A stretch of DNA of 64,000 bases from Tyto alba (GCF_018691265.1 NW_024881276.1:2852001-2916000), one strand, 5' to 3'. Counted from the stretch's first letter, positions 23,201-34,904 are shown. The notes: generated by a model not told the origin, from the sequence alone. Program-made: numbers and translations.

Positions 23201-23694
23201 TTACATATTTTTCCTCTCAATCTTATACCTCCATGTTCCCCTTCTGAACACTCATTTAAACTTAAAAAAAAAAAAATGGAGTAACATGCTAGAGATGACC
23301 AGATAATACACATTTCTATAGTGCAGCTCTGCATACCTGGTAGTCTTGATATTTAATTCCAGTTAATAGATTTTCTGTTAGAAACTGCACCCAGTGAATA
23401 CTTCAGTAAAAGGAATTATCTTGCAAGAGTTGCAAACCAAATAAAAAGGCCCTAATCATAAATTGGGGTGACCTTGACAAGTATTCTCACATGTTAGTTA
23501 AATGCTTATCTTTTTTTTCCTCCACTTAGACCGTCATGAAGCAGAGGAATAAGAACTTAATAGATTATAGAACATTCCACAGAGGACAACGTGTACAAGC
23601 AGTTTAGTTAAGTTTTCCTACAGTCCTTCTTTCTGCTGCACTTCTGTGAGGGTAGTTTGGTCTCAAGCAGAGAAAAAATGATTTCGCCAGCTCC
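20226..23694. other. Intergenic, no gene seen
   Basis: Mostly AT-rich. A moderately GC-rich part at 21.9-22.75 kb has the longest open frame outside the CpG island (187 codons), with no recognisable domain and no flanking signals. Two TGACATCA motifs (22805, 22823) lie close together. Confidence 0.55.
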
Positions 23695-23775
23695 TGTGGG
23701 CCAAATTCTAGCCTCAAGCCAACTTGTGCATCTTCAGTGGAGCTCATGTGGTCTGAATCAGGTCTGGCAGAAGCA
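23695..23775 (+). repeat. Probable ancient sauropsid interspersed repeat relic
   Basis: GGGCCAAATTCTAGCCTCAA followed by a CTTCAGTGGAG segment resembles the GGGCCAAATTCTGCC...TTCAGTGGAG repeats I remember as abundant in turtles and crocodilians and decayed in birds. The family name is uncertain. Confidence 0.4.
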
Positions 23776-24730
23776 GCAGCCTCCTCTTCCTGTTTCTGAG
23801 CAAAAGATGAATGAGAGTGGTACCAGATGAAAGGCAGCAGTGAGTCTAATGGAGTTAGTTTATGGGGAAACCACCACCCAAATGAATTTTATTTGTCTCC
23901 CAGCTACAAATGAAATTCATTTGTTTTGGACTTCCTGACAGATTCAAATGTGTCAAAACATTAGGGTCATGAAGGTGGTCGTTTTGCATCGACAACTGTG
24001 GTTTTTAGTGGCACACTGGTTTAAATCAGCAGATTTCAAACAGATTTTGTAGTGAAGTTTGGGACAGAGTTGAACCCAATTTTCATGAAGAGAGTTGTGG
24101 TGTGTGAACAGATTTATATGGCTGGTCAGTAGCTGGAAGCAAAGCCATTAATGTTTGAACATCTCTGGATGTTATCTGGGAAACTGAAAAAGCCATTAAG
24201 TGTTTGGAGAGACATTTAAGGGAAGAAAATAAAATCAAATGCGAAATAAAGGCTTTGGGAATTCAGTGATATGAGGGAAGAATAATAGATGTTTGAGGAG
24301 GAAGCTGCAATAGAATGGGATAGTACTGATTAGAGAACGGGAGAATTAATTAAACTGAATAAAGTTAAAATCAGCCAGAGAACCACCAACCCTTCATCTT
24401 TAAAGCAGTTTCTTTACCTAGGTCATAGAGTACAAGTGCTAGGCCTTCCTCCTGCGATACCAAGAAATGCATTCGTTTAAATTTGGCTGAGATAAAGATG
24501 TGCTAATTAAATTAAAGCCTTCAGTCAGCTGAAGAGTATGAAACTTTGTCATTTTTCTGATGAGAATTTTACATTCTCTTGCAAAGGCCAGCTGCCAGAA
24601 CGATGGTGCTTCTGAGGGAAAACGTTAGGACATTTAAATAGGTTATCTGTGAAAATAACATCATTTATAAGGATAGGAAGTAAAGATGGATATATTGTTG
24701 GTGTTTCCACATCATATGCGAACTGGACAT
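23776..24730. other. Intergenic, no gene seen
   Basis: AT-rich DNA up to the LTR boundary, with no recognisable gene or repeat. Confidence 0.6.
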
Positions 24731-25706
24731 TGCGCTGGGTTTCTCTGGCAAGGTTTTTGGTAGTGGGGAGGGCCCTCCCCACCCCCGGGCTCCAAGTCAG
24801 ACCCACCTGTGGCCAGGGCCGAGCCAATTAGTGACGGTGGCTGCACCTCTGCGAGAACGTATTTAAGAGGAGGAACCTGAGAGGGGTTTGGGATGTGTAG
24901 AGGAGTTATAAGAAGGACACCTATGTGAACACCAGGGTCAGTGGAGAGAAGGAGAAGGAAGCGGGTGGGATATGGGATAGAGCAGAGAGCCCCCCCGTAT
25001 CCTGTGGTGAGGCGGCAGGGCCGCCCCCCCCGCCGCCCATGGAGGGCCACAGTGGAGTCAAGGCCGACCTGAAGCCTGAGGAGGAGCCCAGGCCAGGCAT
25101 CTGAACGTAAAAGAGGCCGGGACTCTGAGGGAAGAAGCAGCCCCCACTGTTGTGGTTCGGCGCTGGGAGGGCTGGAACACGCGGGGGGGACCCACGGCGG
25201 AGCAGCATGGGAACGGCTGCGGCCCGTGGGGAGGGACTCACTGAGGAGAAGGTTCGTGGAGGACTGTCTGCAGTGGGGGGGGAGCCCCGCGGAGCAAGGG
25301 AGGGATGTGCAGCGTTAATCCCCCATCCGGAGAAGGAAGGAGCCTTGGGCTGACTGTAACCCCTATCCCCTGCTGCAGGAGGAGGGAGAGAGATGGGGAG
25401 CAGAGCTGGGCCGGGGGAAGAAGGGAGGGGTGGGGGGGAAGGTGTTTCTGGATGTGGAGGCGCTTCTCACTCTCCCACCTTGGCTGTTAAGTGTTGTTTT
25501 TAGTGTTTGAATTAAAGCGATGCTCTTTCTTCCTCCCCTAAGGAGTCTGTCTGTTGCCTGTGGCTGTAATGGGTGAGCGACCCCTCCCTGTCCTTATCTG
25601 GATTCTGGATCCTTTTACTTTATTTCCTCCATTCCATTCCTGAGGGGGAAGCAGTGAGTGAATGGCTGTGTGGTGCTCAGTTGCCCTCTGGGCTCAAACC
25701 ATGACA
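24731..25706 (+). mobile_element. Solo LTR, diverged member of the same family (copy 2)
   Basis: This 976-bp copy begins TGCGCTGGGTTTCTCTGGCA and ends GGCTCAAACCATGACA. It shares with the other copies the GCACCTCTGCGAGAACGTATTTAAG-type segment (written here in two parts: GCACCTCTGCGAG and AACGTATTTAAG), the GTGAACACCAGGGTCAGTGG block, the GTATCCTGTGG block and GGAGCAG subrepeats. It has CCAAT and TATTTAAG (24860) but no heat-shock element; that interval reads differently. The polyadenylation signal is ATTAAA at 25511. No 5-bp flanking duplication is evident (GACAT before, GTATC after), which fits greater age or a different subfamily. Confidence 0.87.
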
Positions 25707-28700
25707 GTATCACATAAAATTTCTAGTGTATATTGATTAACTACACGATGAAGGAAACGCAAGACTGGCAGCTGAGTTGGATATACTTATTCATAATTGG
25801 TGTTTGTGTAATGGATCGTGGCAAGAAATTCAGATATCTTTATTTTGCTTATCTGTGTTTGAACGTGTATTGTAACAACAGCTTGTTTCATAGATGGAGA
25901 CTGCTAAAACCTATGGTATTTTACCTGTGTGCTTTAGGTTCCAATAAGGTGCACAAGCTAGAGCTCTATGGGCAACTTAAAATACATTTTTCTTTGGCAG
26001 TACTAATTATCCAGATTTGCGATGTATATAATTTATGAAAGTACACACGTTCGAAGTGCTTTAACTACACCATTCATAGGAGTTTGTACTTACAGCATAG
26101 AATTAGTACCTCAGGTCTTGAATGCTGTACTCAGATTTTTCACTTTGAAAGCATTTTGTTTAAGGAAAGCTTCTCGTAAAACATAATACACCTGATGTCT
26201 CATTGTAGCAACTTTACTTAGTCTCTGTAATGTATATAAATGCTTTTACACTTAGGGTTGTTTTTTTTTTTTTTTTTTTTATATTGGGATGTTATGATAC
26301 ATTACATTCAGCTATCTAGGTCAAATCAGATTAGTTATTTATATTTAATAGGTTTATAAAGAGTTTGAGCGTTTGGTGTGTACATTTTTCCCCAGGTAAC
26401 AAGCAGAATGGCTATGCAGATACCTGATGGGTCTGTTGGTTGTCATGGCACTCAGTGCAAAGGAGCGGAGCTATCCCAGCCCCATGCTGGGGGAATTAAA
26501 AATGAAAATGAGAAAGATTAGGTAGCGTAATGTTGATTTTTCTAATGGCTTCTACTTTCTCTGAGAAAAACAAATGCAGTATTTTTAATGAGGAAAAAAA
26601 AAAAAAAATCTCTCGGATACTCTTGGTATTTAGAGATGTCAGCATTTTGTGTGACAGCTTATTTCTAGCTTGACCGCATTTCTGTTTATAAACCATCATT
26701 AGAGGTTTAGAATGGAAGGAGATGATGCTCCAGGTGATACGTGCATACTGCCTGTAGTGATGCTCCTTAGAAACTAGCCAAATTTAGCTCAGATATGTAA
26801 ATAAGGTTACTTCAGTGTTCTTTGGCGGATTACTCTCTGTCTGCCTGGCCCCCTTCTGTGACTTCCCTCACCCCAGTGTGACCGTCCGAAGCGTCTCCAG
26901 GAGCTGCTTTTCCCCCGCAGCCGGTGCCGCGTGGCCTGGGCAGTGCGTGGGGGGGCTCCAGCCCCCCCGACCTCCCTGCTGCTCGGCCACGCCTGCAGCT
27001 CAAACCAGGCTCCACGTTCTCCACACTGTGATTTTCCCACCCCTTATTTCTCGAGTGCAGTGTAAGGAACCTCAGCTGATACTCACTAATTTTTATTGAT
27101 GTCTCAAGAGGCACTCGCGGGGTACTGTTCAGGGGAGTGGTGGGTTTATATCCCCAGTGTTCGGGGGGTGAGGGAATGTGGAGGTCCGGCTATTTGCAGG
27201 TCACACACCCCGTGGAAGCTGTTATCACCATAGAAGCCTTTTTTCTTTTTTAAATTTGGGACCAGCTGACAAAGAATAAGTACAGCCTAAGCCATGATGC
27301 CATGCCGGAAGCCTCCAGATGGCAATCAGATGTCAAGCAAGAAGGACCACCATCTTCCATAAGTTCTCTGTTGTGTCTGCTGGCCCTGGACTCATTTTTT
27401 TTTTGGATACCTACTGTCCAAACCAGCAGTTCTCACCTATATGTAAGAGCTGGATTGTTGTCTTGACGTCAGACCATAGAACAGAGAAGAATTAGGCTAG
27501 TCCAGGCGTGATCAGACTGTGACATCTTCATATGGCCGAGAGCCACCTGCACTTCTCCCGCTCTGTGCCCAACACCTCTTCCTCAGAGGTTACTCCTTGC
27601 TTACTTCTTTCCTCCCGGCATGCCTGACTGCTGCCTATCTACACACCCACCTCTTGCTCTTTCCTTGCACCATCCCTGCAGATACCTTGGGCCTCCTTCT
27701 CCCTCCCAGCTTCTCCAGGCACTGGGAATTTTCTGTTCCCTCTCGGTGACCTCCATAGCTCCCTGCGTCACAGAACCTGCATCTTACGAGTCTGCCAGCG
27801 CCACAGAGTCTCCAAAGCTGCTGATACCACAGTTAAAGTCATCTTACGTATTTGCCATGCCTTCCCCCCCACCCCCTCCTTTGGGAACTACATGCAAAGG
27901 TTTGGGTCTTACCCAAATACGCCGTGCTGGCGCTGGTTGTTTGCAGTCCTGTTCTGGGAGAAAGCTGCCCGTGCCGAGCATGAAATGTAAAGCTCCTGCA
28001 GGATCCTGAGAGAAGATGAGTGCTCCACAGCTTCCCAGGGGTGGCAGCTACTTTAAGTGATAATTCAGATATTCCACCCCCCCGGAGTAAGAAGTTTCAG
28101 AACATATTGTACCATGGATACTCGGGCAGAAGATGGTGGAGTAGGGGGGTTGAAGGCCTTACGCACTGATGGAAGTCTTACATTCTTGCATCCTGGTCAC
28201 GAGAGTCCAGGTATTTAATAGCCTGTGGACAGGGAATTTGAGTCAAAGAATATGGAAACAGGATGACTGGCAGTTTGACTACACTAGCCTCTTATAGCCT
28301 CAATCTGGTCTGCAGTAAAAGAACATAAAAATGTTAGGTGATAACAAATGTTCCGTGTTAATTTGACTCATCTCCAGACTACCAGAAACATGATACATAT
28401 TTACATATATTATATATATATATATATTTACATTTACGGGCTAGAATTCAGTGACAAGAATGATCTGACATGAAATTATGAAACACGCTGTTTGGAACAG
28501 TCAGCTGCAGAAGGGAAACAGAGTAAGCAGAGAACAATCTATCCAGGATGCTGCCAGGCCAGGCTGCAGAAAAATTACAATCTATATTCATTACAGATAT
28601 TTAATAATTTTCTTAAAAAATAAATGTAGAAAATATCTCAAGTCAGGAAATATGAACCTTATTATTGATTAAGCATTTGAAAAGGAATTTTTCTCAATAA

Positions 28701-29054
28701 AGGAAACCATATTTTCTACTCGCTCCTTTTCTCTTGTGTTTTCATTAAGCAATTTAATATGTCTAAATCTTTCTTTATGTTGTATTTCCTCTTTATTATT
28801 TTATATTACATCTCTGTGTTCATAGATTGAATGATATAATGTCTAGCTAGGAAGAAAATATGCTTTCTGTTCAAACAAGTATAATAATTTCAGGCCAACT
28901 TTAGTCTTTTTATTGGGGAAAAAGTTATTAAAAAGCCCATAAGATGTGTTTGTTTTCTTTTTGATCAAAGCCTTTGGTACTCAGGCTTTTCTTTTTCACG
29001 TTCAGTAGGAAACACAAAGGTGCCCTGTCTGTTTTGTAAAGGCTCTGTGTTGCG
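25707..29054. other. Intergenic, no gene seen
   Basis: Contains a T20 tract (26261-26280), a TA-rich microsatellite (28405-28429) and a full TGACGTCA CRE palindrome at 27464-27471. GC-richer parts at 26.85-27.0 and 27.5-28.0 kb have only unrecognised open frames. Confidence 0.55.
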
Positions 29055-29115
29055 CTGTTAAAGTCAATGGGAAATTTGCCTCTGACTTTGATGGGAACGT
29101 GACCAGACCCTGCGT
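29055..29115. repeat. Possible ancient sauropsid repeat relic
   Basis: CTCTGACTTTGATGGGAACG followed by TGACCAGACCC resembles the GACTTCAATGGGAGCAGGATCAGGCCC-type repeat ends (shown as two parts: GACTTCAATGGGAGC and AGGATCAGGCCC) known in reptile genomes. Short and diverged. Confidence 0.3.
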
Positions 29116-30291
29116 TTATAGCAGAGAGCAGCGTTCATCTTGGTGTAATGGAAAAGATGCACAGGCATTTCAAGTACCTGGCAGTCTTACTTGGTTTCGC
29201 TGACCAGCTAAAATGCCTATAGCCGTGCCTCCTCAAGGCCAATAAGAAAATCAGCATTGGTGCTGGAGAACACAGAATTTCTGAAGAAAACAAACTTTCA
29301 GGTGTTTTTTTTCCTTACCAAATGTTTTTCTTGCAGAGGCACTGCTCTGCTAATGGCCATTTTTTTTTTTAAAAAAATGCATGTGCTCTGAGAAAAATGT
29401 TCTTTAAGCCAGCCTGAGGCAAATAAAATGTCCAAAGAAAAATCCCTCTTGCTTAAGATTCTTCCCTGCTGGGTTGTGTAGTGCACAGCAGTGGCGGCGT
29501 GGGTGTTAACGTGTCCTGCTTTTGCCATTCTGCAGCAGCAACTGTGTGAATGTTTCCTTGGGCATCTCCGATAGTTCGTTCATCCACATCGTCAAGGCAG
29601 TGGACGACAAACCTTAGGGCCGATGGCGATGAGCTTCCACGGAATTCTTTGGGATTTGGCCTGGCACCGGGCCACAAGCAGTGATGGGAGTTTTGCTTCT
29701 GGGAGATGTCCCTTCATAGGAACTGGAGTCTCTGAAGATCAGGGCTACTTCATGCTTCGAATTAGCAAGCTCTGCAAAACTCGGTCCTTTGATCAAAATG
29801 CTTTCCTCTAGTCTACTTAAAATCGAGGTCTTTTTATGTTAAAAACAACACCTGGACACCATAATAGCAAGCAGAACACAGCAATCATACGTGCAGACCT
29901 GGTGGTACCTAGCAGGGACAAACAGGAACCCTGCAAATGCCCAGTGTACGGTGATAGGGACTCAAAAAAAAAAAGCCGAAGCACATAAACTAATACTCAG
30001 TCTTCTGTGGTATCTTCAGAAAAAATATGGGAGGTTGTAAACACAGTTTAAGTATTTGAATGGAAAGCTGTCCATGCTGGCATGCAGTGAAAGGAGGCAG
30101 GTGCTGAAATTTAGCAGAGAATTCAATGGTAATTTTGCTGTAGATTTCAACAGGAACTGAGTTTGTGGTTTTGAAACTAAGCTTGTATGACTATTGCAGA
30201 GGGTATCACCTTAGAAAACAAAGCCCTTGTCAAAAAATACAATGCCCCGTTAAAAATACACATTACTAGTTTGGAAAACTGGGCATAATCC
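29116..30291. other. Intergenic, no gene seen
   Basis: AT-rich DNA with no recognisable gene or repeat. Confidence 0.6.
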
Positions 30292-30332
30292 TGTCCTGGG
30301 TTTGAGTGAGTGGTGGGGCTCAAACCACGACA
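30292..30332 (+). mobile_element. 41-bp relic of the LTR family, termini only (copy 3)
   Basis: The left 22 bp (TGTCCTGGGTTTGAGTGAGT then GG) match the 5' end and the right part (GGCTCAAACCACGACA) matches the 3' end of the LTR family, with about 1 kb missing between. The flanks AATCC (30287-30291) and ATTCC (30333-30337) match at four of five bases, as an aged target duplication would. Because the two termini are inverted repeats, the relic is nearly palindromic. The parsimonious reading is internal deletion of a former solo LTR. Confidence 0.75.
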
Positions 30333-30337
30333 ATTCC

Positions 30338-31324
30338 CCCTTCCAGAAAGAAGATTCTTGCACTGTAAGGTAGAGTAATTAATGTAACAATGGCTAGTCA
30401 AATTTACAGATTTTCATTCTAAACACATCTTTTATTTCTGTAAGAGGATGAGATGATAGAAGATCTTCTGTAAATGTTTCATCAAGGGACAGAAAAATCT
30501 GGAACTAGCCCTGGTAGAAAGAATAATACAATCGGAACTGATTGGGATTGAGAAAGAAGGTCATGCTTTTTCTGACCTCTTTTCCAGGAAGAAATCAAGG
30601 AACTAAGTATTTGCTTACCTTTAGCTGGATGATGAAACCCACTTCTGTTCAGCAAAGCAGGTAAGCCTGGACTGGAGTCCTGTTAAAGTTAAACCTTTGT
30701 GAGGTACCTTCACTGGATTTGAATAAAAACCGTGAAGCTACATATAACATTACGCTGAACCAAACTCAGTTTCTAATTTAAAGTATTTAACAAATAACCT
30801 CCTAAAAAACATATATGTACTTCTGCTTGGAAGAAGTTTTTTTCCGTTTGTTGCTTGCCATCACAAACTGGAAAAGATGAAGCAGATGGTCCTGGAGCTG
30901 TGAAATCAGCTCTTACACCCTAGTCTCTAGTAGCCACGCTGCTTTCTGTAAAGAGAAGTGACGTCCCACAGGTGACCCGGGTTTCCCCTTGGTTGAGCGT
31001 GTGTGTTCGTGGTCAGACCCTCTCCTAGTGCTCATTGCCATAGCTTAATTCAATTCACACCACCTGCAGATTTACCCCTTCATGCTTTTGGAGTGTTGCA
31101 GTGCTCACTGATCCTCCGGAGAGGCTGTAGGATGCCTACCGGGGGCTCTTCATTTTCAGACGACAGTTTCGTGATAAAAGCTCTCGGGTGGCCAGGCCGG
31201 GCCCTGGCCCTCTGCCCACCTCTCCCACAGGCAACTGCTGCCACCTTGGGCAAGTAATTTCCCTCTTGCCAGCGTCAGCGTCCCGTCCGCGGGATGGTAG
31301 CGGTGTTACTCTGCTTTTCCCTCA
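30338..31324. other. Intergenic, no gene seen
   Basis: AT-rich on the left, moderately GC-rich near 31.0-31.3 kb. No coding signal recognised. Confidence 0.6.
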
Positions 31325-31399
31325 CAGGCTGTCCTGGGTTGGGTGAGTGGTGGAGTTTTTTGGTGGCAGGGGAGGGGGCTCTAGGGGCGACCCCCTGTG

Positions 31400-31414
31400 A
31401 GAAGCTTCTCGAAG
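31400..31414. promoter_or_regulatory. Heat-shock element in LTR copy 4
   Basis: AGAAGCTTCTCGAAG is identical to that in copy 1, at the same distance class from the TATA-like box, although the sequence around it has diverged. Confidence 0.65.
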
Positions 31415-31485
31415 CTCCCCCAGCTCCACGTCAGCTCCACCTCTGCACCAAAACTGAGCCCATCAGCTGCGCCTCCGCGATAACA

Positions 31486-31493
31486 TATTTAAG
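31486..31493 (+). promoter_or_regulatory. TATA-like box in LTR copy 4
   Basis: TATTTAAG, here preceded by ACA rather than ACG, about 72 bp downstream of the heat-shock element. Confidence 0.5.
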
Positions 31494-32200
31494 AAGGGAC
31501 GTGGTGAGGAGCAGTGGGACTGGTGAGGAGGAGTTGCTGCAGCTGCGTGAACACCAAGGTCAGTGGAGGAACGGAGGAAGAAAGGAGGGGGGAGGTGTGC
31601 CGGAGCAGAGACCCCCCTGTATCCTGTGGGGAGACGGCAGGGCGGCCCCCCCTGCCACCCATGGAGATCTGCGGTGGAGCAGACACTGATTTATGGCCTG
31701 TGTTTTTTGCCTGAATGATCAAGGTTCTGTGCCCGAAGAAGGCCGGGGTCTCATGGGAAAAGGCAGCCCCGCTGCTGTAATTCAGCGCTGGGAGGATTGC
31801 AGCATGCGGGGGAGTCCCACGCCGGAGCAGCTCGGGAAGGGCTGCAGCCGTGGGAGGGAATCCAGTCGGAGGAAGTTAGTGACCCATGACGGAGCAGTGT
31901 GGGGAACGCTGCGGCCCGTGGGAGGGACTCGTGTTGGAGAAAGTTTGTGGAGGACTGTCTCCTGTGAGAGGGGGACCACGATGGAGCAGGGGGAACAAAT
32001 TCCGGAAACTCACCGAAGATAAGGGAAGTGGCAGCGCTGCCTGCACCCCCCATTCCCTGCCCCTGCGCCCCTGGGGGAGGAGGTAGAGATATCGGGAGCA
32101 GAGCTGAGCCCGGGAAGAAGGGAGGGGTGGGGGGAAGGTGTTCTCAAGATGTGGCAATGCTTCTCACTGTCCTGCTCTGTTATGTGTTGTTAGTATCTGT

Positions 32201-32206
32201 AATAAA
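32201..32206 (+). terminator. Polyadenylation signal of LTR copy 4
   Basis: AATAAA followed by GTATGTTC and a T-rich tract, as in copy 1. Confidence 0.6.
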
Positions 32207-32398
32207 TGTATGTTCTTTTTTTCTTCCCCTAACGAGTCTGCCTCTTGCTCGTGATCATAAAAGGGGATTTTCCCCCATCCCAGTCCTATCTTGAACCCCA
32301 AGCCTGGCTCTCTGTCCCTTCTCATTGCCGGAGGGGAAGGGAGGGAGAGCTGCTGCGTTGTGGTTGGCTGCCGACCAGGCCCAAACCACGACACAGGT

Positions 32399-32696
32399 AA
32401 ATTCGTTGGTGACCCCCCAGAGATGCTTCAGCAGCTGTACGGGGGGCTGGAGCCTCAGCAAGGGGCCGGGTTTGGGTTTTGGCCGCGGCAGCCAAGTGTT
32501 CTCCTGGGCACCCCACTGCTCCCGTAAGGCAGTTTGGACTTGGCTTGGGGAGAGCTTAATGGTGGAGATGTGAGAGGGAATAGTCCCTGGGCTGTTTTAT
32601 TCAGGAATTGAGGCAGAGCCCGGCAAGGCAGAGCCGGAGGATTTTCCTGATCCTAGGAACAGTGCGAATGTGGCCAGAGGTCATTTGCATTAACAA
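32399..32696. other. Intergenic, GC-richer, no gene seen
   Basis: Moderately GC-rich flank of LTR copy 4 with only unrecognised short open frames. Confidence 0.55.
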
Positions 32697-32817
32697 TCCA
32701 TGCGTAAGTTACATAAATGCATTTGCTCAGGTTCTTACAGTTTAGGAGCATTGTGGAAAACGATCTGTGCGTAAGTTAGAAAAATGCATTTGTTCAGGTT
32801 CTTACAGTTTAGGAGCA
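32697..32817. repeat. Two-copy tandem duplication, 67-bp period
   Basis: A 54-bp segment at 32697-32750 recurs at 32764-32817 with a few mismatches. Both copies contain TGCGTAAGTTA, AATGCATTTG and TCAGGTTCTTACAGTTTAGG. The offset is exactly 67 bp at both ends of the match. The mismatches show it is not recent. Confidence 0.9.
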
Positions 32818-34818
32818 AAGTGCTTCCATTTGCTACAGAATGAAACTCATGGGTGCCGGGAATTGTCTAACGTTTTTGCTCCTTGCTTGTCGCCAGAAGA
32901 GGGACAGTTTGGGTCAGCAAATGCTCGAGAAACTGCACTGCCTGGGGCTGCTGCTGCTCCCCGCGGCCATGCTGCATCCCAGGCGGGTCCCCTGGGAGCA
33001 GAGGCCTCGTGTCGTCCCCGTCCCGGTGTCACCCGGCGGCCCGTGGGCTGCCAGGGGCCACCGAGCGGGATGCAAAGAGAAAGGGAATTTGGAAACTCGC
33101 TCTGTGCAAATACCTTCCCAACAGCTTAGTCCCGGTAATTGATACTGTAAAACTTCGGAGTCGTCCCAGCGCGCAGGTTAGGCACAACAACTGGCTTCTG
33201 TGTGAGCCGCTTCGCCTTGCTGGTAATGGCCTGTGCCAGCGGGTTGGTATTTTACTGATGGTTAAAGCTCGGGTGTAGAACCCCATTTAATTTCTTTGTG
33301 AGGAAAGCAAAAAGCATGAGCATGCAGTAGGTTGTGTGAGTAACCTTCCCCCATCAGGGCAGGAATCTTGTGCGGCACCATGCGTACGATGATGTTTTTC
33401 TTTATTATTTTCTGCAGTTCAATACAATTATTTTGGAAGGAAATGCTACCTAGGGGCAAATATGAGCTGGAATAGTTTAGAAGTGCATTCAAACACGATA
33501 GAAAAATCACTTGATTACTTAGAGGAATGGAAATAACCACGCCAACCAAACTCCTATAATCCATAGTGGGATAAAAATACACCTGAAGCTCTACTTTCCC
33601 AGTTAATAAGATGACAATGACATTACAGGACAGCCTTGTCACAGATAAACTGATAAGTAAATGACAATCCATACTGGTAAATGAATATTCTTGACATGAG
33701 ATGATTTCAATACAATCCTAGTAAAATCCAAATAGATAGACGAGGAAGCTGAAGCATAGAACGTTGAGTGATGTACTCAAGGTCATTGAGGAAATGTCAA
33801 AACTGGCAGTCAAATTTAGGAAGACAAGTCCTTCCTAATCATTTCAAACTACTAAGCCATCTCCTCACAGCTAAGAAGCTATGGGTTTCCTCTCAACTAG
33901 TTACAATGGATTTGAGGATTTGGGGTTTAAAAAACAATGCCAAGACCAGCTGGTTTGAGGCAATTCCTTGTCTTTAATTATCTGGTTATGTAATCCTTTC
34001 TAATGCCTCCTTTCTGAAGCTCAGTTCAATTTGTAAGCAAAAAGTGCCTTTCCAAATAGAAAATTTCAGTGTCTTATTTGGAAAATGAGGATACAAGGGG
34101 TATCATCCAAGCTGGAATAAAACATTTCACTCAAAAAATGTTGAGAAGTGTTTTGACATTTTTGACATTTCTTCTTCATTTTTGTTGGCTAAAACAGTCT
34201 GTAAGAGTTGATGTGACTTGGCAAATATTCTCACCCCTTAGAAAATCAGTTTTTGCCAAATCTACTGTTCAGTGATACTATTTCCTCCAGATCTTTGGCT
34301 CAGCCTTATTTAGCATAGTTAACACAAGTTAACCACAAGTAAACACAAGCTAACCCTTGTGCTTTCATTAAATATGTCTTTCTTAAAGCCTTAGATCCTT
34401 AGAACAAGTGTCTATGCAACAGACCCTGTTTTTATTAACAAAAGCAAAATGAATTTTTAAGTCTTAGGGATGTAGGAACAATTTAAAGCTGGAGTGTAAG
34501 TACATTTGGATCTGTAGGCTCCAAAAACCAAAAGGCAAACACTCCATGCTGTGACTATTTGAAGGTCTTACCATTTTTAGCTAGGAAGTTAATTTTGGAA
34601 GCTGTGAACAAGCTTTATAAAACTGGGGCTTGCCAACATACAGTTGAATGGCTGAGCTGGACTTGAACTAATACATGAACTTAGCGAAAAAATGAGGCAA
34701 ACTCAGCAAAGGAAATGGACATTTTCAGTGTTTCAGTGGACTCTGGATCAGGACCCTGAAAGTGTTTATATATAAATTATGAGTAACAGAGGTCCTAAGA
34801 AGTTTCCCTGTAAGAGGC
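32818..34818. other. Intergenic, no gene seen
   Basis: GC-richer at 32.9-33.1 kb, then AT-rich. No retroviral gene remnant was recognised between LTR copies 4 and 5, arguing against the two being ends of one provirus. Confidence 0.6.
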
Positions 34819-34889
34819 TGTCCTGGGTCTGAGTGAGTGGTGAGGATTTTTGGTAGCAAGGGAGGGGGCTGTAGGGGCAACCCCCTGTG

Positions 34890-34904
34890 AGAAGCTTCTC
34901 GAAG
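34890..34904. promoter_or_regulatory. Heat-shock element in LTR copy 5
   Basis: AGAAGCTTCTCGAAG, the third identical occurrence of the perfect three-unit site. Confidence 0.65.

Larger units (their letters stand above)
31330..32393 (+). mobile_element. Solo LTR, full length (copy 4)
   Basis: This 1064-bp copy is very similar to copy 1. It starts TGTCCTGGGTTGGG and ends CCAAACCACGACA. The flanks are CAGGC (31325-31329) and CAGGT (32394-32398), a 5-bp duplication with one mismatch. The heat-shock element is at 31400-31414, the TATA-like TATTTAAG at 31486 and AATAAA at 32201. Differences from copy 1 concentrate in the first 170 bp (upstream of the TATA-like box), while the following 200 bp are almost identical. 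CCAAT has become CCCAT. No internal retroviral gene sequence adjoins it. Confidence 0.93.

Noticed and set aside
27464..27471. TGACGTCA CRE palindrome as a promoter.
   Set aside because: It is isolated, without a CpG island, TATA box or transcript evidence; one such 8-mer in 64 kb is expected by chance.
32697..32817. The short tandem repeat as a CRISPR-like or satellite array.
   Set aside because: There are only two diverged copies, in a vertebrate nuclear context.
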